Program-made: the position numbers and the translations under genes | Shown: positions 17,209-20,928 of the stretch, in pieces | Layout of the letters: every line of letters starts with the position of its first letter | Numbering within the stretch: the stretch's first letter is position 1 | DNA from: a virus | DNA length: 20,928 nucleotides | IMG/VR virus record: IMGVR_UViG_3300047564_002279 | Span: 1 to 20,928 of that record | Strand: one strand, 5' to 3' | The notes under the pieces: generated by a model | What the model saw: the letters and a program-made list of their open reading frames with translations, nothing else | Told to the model about the DNA's origin: nothing | Databases searched by the model: none

Positions 17209-17556
17209 ATGACAGTAGCATTAAAATTTGGGCGTGATGCGAATTCATTTAACGCCTTTGCACCCAAACCTTCTGATACAAAATACAGCGCAACTTTAGT
17301 CGTAAACGTTGAAACTAATATTACACTACCCGGAACAGATGAAATTTATTGCGTATCTTTTCGATATCAACCCGGAAGTTCTGTTTATGTAGATGTTTCT
17401 GGAGCTACTGCAACCGTTCCTGCTGGTGGCACTTTAGCATCTACAACTAGTGAATTGAATCCAGCATCTTTAACATTATCAGCCGGTACTAAGATTTCTA
17501 TGATTACTGATTACGATACTTCTCAAGTAAGTGTCGTCGCTTGGAGAATTGGTTAA
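17209..17556 (+). CDS. Small beta-rich virion structural protein
   Basis: The 115-residue product is beta-rich and neutral, with no membrane segment. It starts with FGRDANSFNAFAPKPSDTKY and contains YQPGSSVYVDVSG and STTSELNPASLTLSAGT. This layout (NAFAPP-like start, a YQPG..v.V strand pair, then a SELNPA turn) is one I know from small uncharacterised podovirus structural proteins that lie beside tail fibre genes. A function is not known; a fibre-associated or head-surface protein is likely. AAGGA lies before the ATG in a short AT-rich gap. The next gene starts by a TAATG overlap, so the two are coupled. Confidence 0.7.
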   Translation: MTVALKFGRDANSFNAFAPKPSDTKYSATLVVNVETNITLPGTDEIYCVSFRYQPGSSVYVDVSGATATVPAGGTLASTTSELNPASLTLSAGTKISMITDYDTSQVSVVAWRIG

Positions 17557-17732
17557 TGGAAAATTTTAGTCCATTAGGTTTCGATACTAACTTTTCTTTT
17601 GGTCAACAAAGTGTCTTTACCGTTGTAGATACACAATGGCAGGTATTTGTTGGACCTAGTTTTGAAATGATTACAGAATCAGGCATTCTAATGGAAACTG
17701 AAGACGGCCTCGACGAAATGATAACGGAGTAA
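17556..17732 (+). CDS. Short acidic phage protein with TESG/TEDG repeats
   Basis: A frame is open from a TTG at 17541, but the ATG at 17556 that overlaps the previous stop (TAATG) is the better start, with GGAG at 17542-17545 in reach. The product has 58 residues. After a small N-terminal part (FSPLGFDTNFSFGQQS) comes an acidic tail with three short repeats, EMITESG, METEDG and DEMITE. Short ITESG/TEDG repeats of this kind occur at the ends of other phage fibre-associated proteins. It is between a small structural protein and a large adhesin with four bases to the next start. Function unknown; likely part of the tail-fibre complex. Confidence 0.65.
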   Translation: MENFSPLGFDTNFSFGQQSVFTVVDTQWQVFVGPSFEMITESGILMETEDGLDEMITE

Positions 17733-17736
17733 GAAA

Positions 17737-19917
17737 ATGCCAAAAATCAAATGGAGTCAATTCCCCAATGCTGGTGACATTCAAACTGGCGACATTCTAG
17801 TAGGATTAAGAGCTGGAACTAACGTACAACTTAATGCCGTAACACCAGAAGAAATACAATCTTCCGCTTTTAACTTTGCGTTAGCTGGTGGTGCAAATGA
17901 TGCTTTTACATTAACTTTAAATCCACCAATAACATCTTATACAGACGGTTTGTTAGTCACCATGACAACAAATGGTTTGACTAATTTGACCGGAACACCA
18001 ACTTTAAATGTTGATGGTGTGGGTGCTAAAACAATCACCTATCAAGGTTTGCAACTTGAGGTTGGGGATTTAAATGGAACCGGTACATATGTATTAGTTT
18101 ACAATGCTACAAACAATTACTTTGATTTAGTAAATCCAAGTGTATCGGCAGCTAATACTCGATTAGTTCAGTATAACGAATATAATTACTCCATAGATAC
18201 AGGCGCTGCCAATGCTTACGTTGCTACATTGCAGCCCGGAGATGTTTCTTACACTGACGGCCTTTGTGTTTTGTTAAGGGTGACTAATGCAAACTCTGGC
18301 GCATCTACAATTAATGTTAATGGTGCTGGTGTTATTCCAATAGTTTTAAGCAATAACGCTGCTTTAGTTGGTGGCGAATTAGTAGTTGGTCAAGTCGCAT
18401 TATTAACGTACAGCTCTGCATATTCTAAATTTATTTTAATTAATCCATCTGATGATACTACTACATTATTGCCAGTTACTAATCATAGAATTGCTAGATT
18501 TGATGGCACATCAGGACGCATTCAAAATAGCTCTGCATCTATCTCTGACGCCGGTGTTTTAACTACACAAGCAGATGCTGTCATTCATACTGTAAATGTT
18601 GGCTTAGGTGGTGGGGCTGTAGCTACTAATACAAGAGTTGGGGTAAGTGCTCTTGCAAGTAATACAACGGGAAATAATAATACAGCTGAAGGTAATTTAT
18701 CTTCAAATCAAATTACAACAGGAAGCGGAAATGCTTCATTTGGATCACAATCATTGCAGCAAAATATATCAGGAGCAAATAACACTGCAATTGGTTATGT
18801 AGCATTGAATTTAAACACTGCTAGTTCTAATACAGCTGTTGGTGCTGGAGCTTTACAACTAAATACGAGTGGTACACAAAATACTGCATTTGGTTATGCG
18901 GCTGGTAATCAAATAACTACAGGGATTCAAAATACCTTTGCAGGTAATCTTTCTGCTTATAAACAAACAACTGCAAGCGGTAATTCTGGATTTGGACACG
19001 AAGTTTTATATCAAAACATTACTGGTGCAAGTAATTCAGCTTTTGGATATCAAGCTTTAACATCCACTACAAGTTCATTAAATTCTGGTTTTGGTTATCA
19101 GGCTGGTGGTAATAATACATCAGGAACCAATAATACTTTTATTGGTTATAAATCTGGCTTTACATCGACAACTACTAGTAACATAACCGCAATAGGCTAC
19201 CAGGCTTTGTTAAATAATACAGTTGCAAACAACACCGCGGTAGGTAGTGGGGCTATGGACGCATGTACCATGGGAACAGGCGTTGGTATTGGTTTAGATG
19301 CTTTAGGAGTATTGACTACCGGTGTTAGAAATACAGCTGTTGGAACATCAGCAGCAGCAACAATAACAACAGTCAATGACGTTACCGCTATTGGCCATGG
19401 TAGTTTAACTTTAAATACTGGCGCACAAAATACGGCAACAGGATCTAATTGTTTATTTTCAAATAGCAGTGGTATACAAAATTGTGCTTTCGGTTCGTAT
19501 GCTGAATATTCAAATTCAACCGGTTCAAATAATACCGGATTTGGTTACAGTGTAAATTATTCACTTTCAACTGGTTCGAATAATACAGCCATAGGCAGTA
19601 TTGCTGGATATATTGGCGCAACAGGAGCCGTTTCATTAACGACTGGTTCGAACAATACTTTCCTTGGTTACCGCTCATGCGCTAATGCAGCGGACGCAGC
19701 AGGAACAATTGGTATTGGTGCTGATTCTGTTCCGGAGAAAGCAACAGGTGCAACCAGCGCAGACAATGGGCCAGGTATTGCTATTGGCTCAGCTAGTTAC
19801 CCTGTAGGTTTCCGTGGCGATGGTACGATTTACCCAAGTGCTGGAACTAGTTCTGGTTATTTTAGAATCAAACTGAACGGAACTTATTACAAAATTTTAT
19901 TATGTGCTGACGTATAA
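17737..19917 (+). CDS. Large tail adhesin with about 20 short beta repeats
   Basis: This 726-residue protein is a probable trimeric fibre that binds the host surface. Residues 1-40 (IKWSQFPNAGDIQTGDILVG) are a common fibre N terminus that attaches to the virion or to another fibre. Two copies of a domain of about 90 residues follow (45-135 and 149-238). Residues about 297-648 are some 20 repeats of 16-17 residues with the pattern NTAxGxxAL..nTtGxN, which should form a beta-roll or beta-prism like that of YadA-type adhesin heads. The tip, YFRIKLNGTYYKILLCADV, is a common fibre ending. No S74 peptidase domain or visible depolymerase motif is present. GGAG precedes the ATG. Function is inferred from architecture. 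Confidence 0.82.
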   Translation: MPKIKWSQFPNAGDIQTGDILVGLRAGTNVQLNAVTPEEIQSSAFNFALAGGANDAFTLTLNPPITSYTDGLLVTMTTNGLTNLTGTPTLNVDGVGAKTITYQGLQLEVGDLNGTGTYVLVYNATNNYFDLVNPSVSAANTRLVQYNEYNYSIDTGAANAYVATLQPGDVSYTDGLCVLLRVTNANSGASTINVNGAGVIPIVLSNNAALVGGELVVGQVALLTYSSAYSKFILINPSDDTTTLLPVTNHRIARFDGTSGRIQNSSASISDAGVLTTQADAVIHTVNVGLGGGAVATNTRVGVSALASNTTGNNNTAEGNLSSNQITTGSGNASFGSQSLQQNISGANNTAIGYVALNLNTASSNTAVGAGALQLNTSGTQNTAFGYAAGNQITTGIQNTFAGNLSAYKQTTASGNSGFGHEVLYQNITGASNSAFGYQALTSTTSSLNSGFGYQAGGNNTSGTNNTFIGYKSGFTSTTTSNITAIGYQALLNNTVANNTAVGSGAMDACTMGTGVGIGLDALGVLTTGVRNTAVGTSAAATITTVNDVTAIGHGSLTLNTGAQNTATGSNCLFSNSSGIQNCAFGSYAEYSNSTGSNNTGFGYSVNYSLSTGSNNTAIGSIAGYIGATGAVSLTTGSNNTFLGYRSCANAADAAGTIGIGADSVPEKATGATSADNGPGIAIGSASYPVGFRGDGTIYPSAGTSSGYFRIKLNGTYYKILLCADV
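17869..18141 (+). repeat. First copy of a duplicated fibre domain
   Basis: Codes for residues 45-135 of the large adhesin. It shares with the second copy the frame ANDAFTLTLNPP..SYTDGL, then TLNVDGVGAK..I, then a final FDLVNPS strand. The two copies are clearly diverged, so the duplication is old or came with the domain family. Confidence 0.6.
18181..18450 (+). repeat. Second copy of a duplicated fibre domain
   Basis: Codes for residues 149-238 of the large adhesin. Matching landmarks are ANAYVATLQPG..SYTDGL, then TINVNGAGVI, then FILINPS. A linker of about 13 residues separates it from the first copy. Confidence 0.6.
18625..19680 (+). repeat. Array of about 20 degenerate 16-17-codon repeats
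   Basis: The coding repeats begin with AAT-ACT/ACA-GCT type codons (Asn-Thr-Ala), a Gly-Tyr pair three codons later and a Thr-Gly-x-Asn end. Examples of units are NTAIGYVALNLNTASS, NTAVGAGALQLNTSGTQ, NTAFGYAAGNQITTGIQ and NTGFGYSVNYSLSTGSN. No two units are identical, and the last long one (about 19585-19650) has a seven-residue insertion. The array is a likely site of unequal recombination. Confidence 0.78.
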
Positions 19918-19928
19918 GGGGAATTATT

Positions 19929-20528
19929 ATGCCTGTTAATTTAAAATTAGATGGAAATATACAAGCACCGTATATCACTACAAATGGTACAAATCTAATC
20001 ACGGTTCCGGCTACAACTGGGACCATGGCCTGTTCTAGTAATACAGGAACATCTGGTCAAGTGCTTACATCCAATGGCGCAGGTGTTGCCCCAAGTTTTC
20101 AAAACGCTTCTGGTGGAACTATAACTTCATGGGTGCAGTATACTCCAACATTTACAGGATTAGGTACATGCACAAGTGTTAATGTTTGGTCTAGAAGAGT
20201 CGGCGATACATTAGAAATTATGGGTACTTTTACATTAGGCACGCCTACAGCTACCGAAGCTAGAATAACCCTAGGTTATGCAGGTAGTAATTCAAATGTT
20301 ACAAGTTCAAATACTGTAATTACAGCAATTACTTTTGCTGGAAATTTATTAATTGGCTCTGCCACTGCATCAACATTTTATACATTAATTGAAGCAAACA
20401 CTGGATACTTAACATTATCAAGACAATCTGGTTCAAATGCAGCATTAACTAAAATAAATGGTAATACATTTAGTGCTGGTGAAATATTTTCAATTAATGC
20501 AAAAGTCCCAATCGCAAGCTTCCCATAG
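19929..20528 (+). CDS. Small tail fibre / receptor-binding protein
   Basis: This 199-residue protein joins a short fibre stalk to a C-terminal beta domain. Residues 38-60 carry the common fibre phrase NTGTSGQVLTSNGAGVAPSF. From residue 67 the tip begins with WVQYTPTFTGLGTCTSVN and WSRRVGDTLEIMGTF and ends in SINAKVPIASFP, a layout I know from the C-terminal binding domain of many phage fibres. It starts after a strong AAGGGG site 11 bases behind the large adhesin, and its stop TAG lies within the ribosome site of the next ORF. It is probably a second, separate receptor-binding fibre or a tip on the large adhesin. Confidence 0.78.
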   Translation: MPVNLKLDGNIQAPYITTNGTNLITVPATTGTMACSSNTGTSGQVLTSNGAGVAPSFQNASGGTITSWVQYTPTFTGLGTCTSVNVWSRRVGDTLEIMGTFTLGTPTATEARITLGYAGSNSNVTSSNTVITAITFAGNLLIGSATASTFYTLIEANTGYLTLSRQSGSNAALTKINGNTFSAGEIFSINAKVPIASFP

Positions 20529-20537
20529 GAGATAAAA

Positions 20538-20651
20538 ATGTCACAAGGATTTACATCGCAATTACCTATTCCCTTGCCTGTAGCGCAAGGCGGAACTGGC
20601 TTAACTAGCACAACCGCTTCAAAACGATATCAATACTTGCCCAGATATTGA
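20538..20651 (+). CDS. Very short fibre-type ORF, apparently frameshifted
   Basis: As it reads here, a 37-residue product ends at 20651. It has a perfect ribosome site (AGGAGATAAAA). It opens MSQGFTSQLPIPLPVAQGGT, and PVAQGGTG is a very common phage fibre phrase. After residue 28 the frame ends in KRYQYLPRY. In the +1 frame, however, a sensible tail NDINTCPDIDLLKLIYDSLG continues to a stop at 20695-20697 that overlaps the next start as ATGGATAA. Removing one A from the AAAA run at 20621-20624 joins the two into a 52-residue protein. So this is either a sequencing or assembly error, a real frameshift mutation or a programmed shift. What the protein does is not known; it probably belongs to the fibre complex. 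Confidence 0.5.
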   Translation: MSQGFTSQLPIPLPVAQGGTGLTSTTASKRYQYLPRY

Positions 20652-20689
20652 CTTATTAAAATTAATCTATGATTCATTAGGAGATAAAA

Positions 20690-20917
20690 ATGGATAAAGA
20701 TGTACAACAAGATATTAAAGCAATGTGGGATTCAGTTCATCTTATTGATGAAATTATTGCTGCTAACAAACATGATGAATATTTAGATGATGATGTTAGA
20801 CGCAATTACAAACATCTTGAAATCATGCTTGGCAAAGATTGGATTATTGATAGTGGTGTAGATTTACAGCCGTTTGTTGATTGTATTGCTCGTGCCAAAG
20901 CATGGTTAGGTGAATAA
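20690..20917 (+). CDS. Small conserved-type phage protein after the fibre genes
   Basis: The 75-residue acidic protein is all helical by appearance. It contains IIAANKHDEYLDDDVRRNYK and HLEIMLGKDWI, a layout (N..H......v.RN..HL..ML.KD) that I recall from small phage proteins coded next to tail fibres or lysis genes, for which no function is known. It has a strong AGGAGATAAAA site 5' of the ATG. The start overlaps the putative +1-frame end of the preceding short ORF by eight bases. The following gene begins one base after its stop. No membrane segment is present, so it is not a holin. Confidence 0.68.
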   Translation: MDKDVQQDIKAMWDSVHLIDEIIAANKHDEYLDDDVRRNYKHLEIMLGKDWIIDSGVDLQPFVDCIARAKAWLGE

Positions 20918-20918
20918 T

Positions 20919-20928
20919 ATGGAATTTA
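20919..20928 (+). CDS. Start of the next gene, cut by the window end
   Basis: An ATG lies one base after the preceding stop with AGGTG six bases before it, and the first codons read Met-Glu-Phe. The gene runs out of the window, so nothing can be said of its product. By position it may belong to the lysis or packaging genes. Confidence 0.4.

Noticed and set aside
19445-19678. 77-residue minus-strand ORF inside the large adhesin
   Set aside because: It is an antisense shadow of the repeat array with no start signal.
15728-20651. Diversity-generating retroelement acting on the fibre block
   Set aside because: No reverse transcriptase, template repeat or Mtd-like C-type lectin domain is present in the window.
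1-20928. tRNA genes, CRISPR arrays, insertion sequences, integrase or anti-defence genes
   Set aside because: None could be recognised on either strand; the window is filled by virion genes and a few small unknowns.

Overview
This window is part of the structural (virion morphogenesis) module of a tailed phage with a T7-type short tail, i.e. a podovirus. The evidence is the gene order and the family signatures read directly from the translations: a T7 gp8-like portal, a scaffold, a HK97-fold-type major capsid protein, tail tubular proteins A and B (gp11/gp12-like), the three internal virion or ejection proteins (gp14/gp15/gp16-like), then a run of tail fibre and adhesin genes. The DNA is AT-rich throughout. 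Genes are tightly packed, often joined by TAATG or ATGGATAA-type overlaps. Almost every start has a good AG-rich Shine-Dalgarno site, which suggests a Shine-Dalgarno-using bacterial host, probably Gram-negative because of the T7-type ejection machinery. The host species cannot be told from the sequence.

Layout. Bases 1-127 hold no gene I can support. From 128 to 1794 lie small or accessory genes: a 70-residue unknown, a lytic-transglycosylase-like enzyme that is the only gene on the minus strand, a probable small terminase subunit, a possible 44-residue ORF and a 94-residue coiled-coil protein. From 1798 to 5964 is the head block: portal, a Bbp19-like small protein, scaffold, a 142-bp non-coding gap with a nested inverted repeat, major capsid protein and a probable decoration or head-fibre protein. 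From 5985 to 8914 are the two tail tube and nozzle genes. From 8917 to 15727 are the three ejection proteins, the last 1281 residues long. From 15728 to 20651 is the host-recognition block: a T7 gp17-like fibre ending in a glycine-rich domain, two small structural proteins, a 726-residue repeat adhesin, a 199-residue fibre and a very short fibre-type ORF that appears to carry a 1-nt frameshift. A 75-residue conserved-type phage protein and the start of a further gene close the window.

The genes work as one late operon. Portal, scaffold and capsid build the procapsid, gp11/gp12-like proteins extend the tail, the gp14/15/16-like proteins sit inside the head and are ejected at infection, and the fibres bind the cell. 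The large terminase subunit, replication genes, RNA polymerase and holin/endolysin cassette are not in this window.

I found no clear new defence or mobile system. The observations most worth a second look are the nested hairpin before the capsid gene, the split of the murein-cleaving function away from the gp16-like protein onto an opposite-strand gene, the multi-adhesin block, and the probable frameshift at about 20621-20624.
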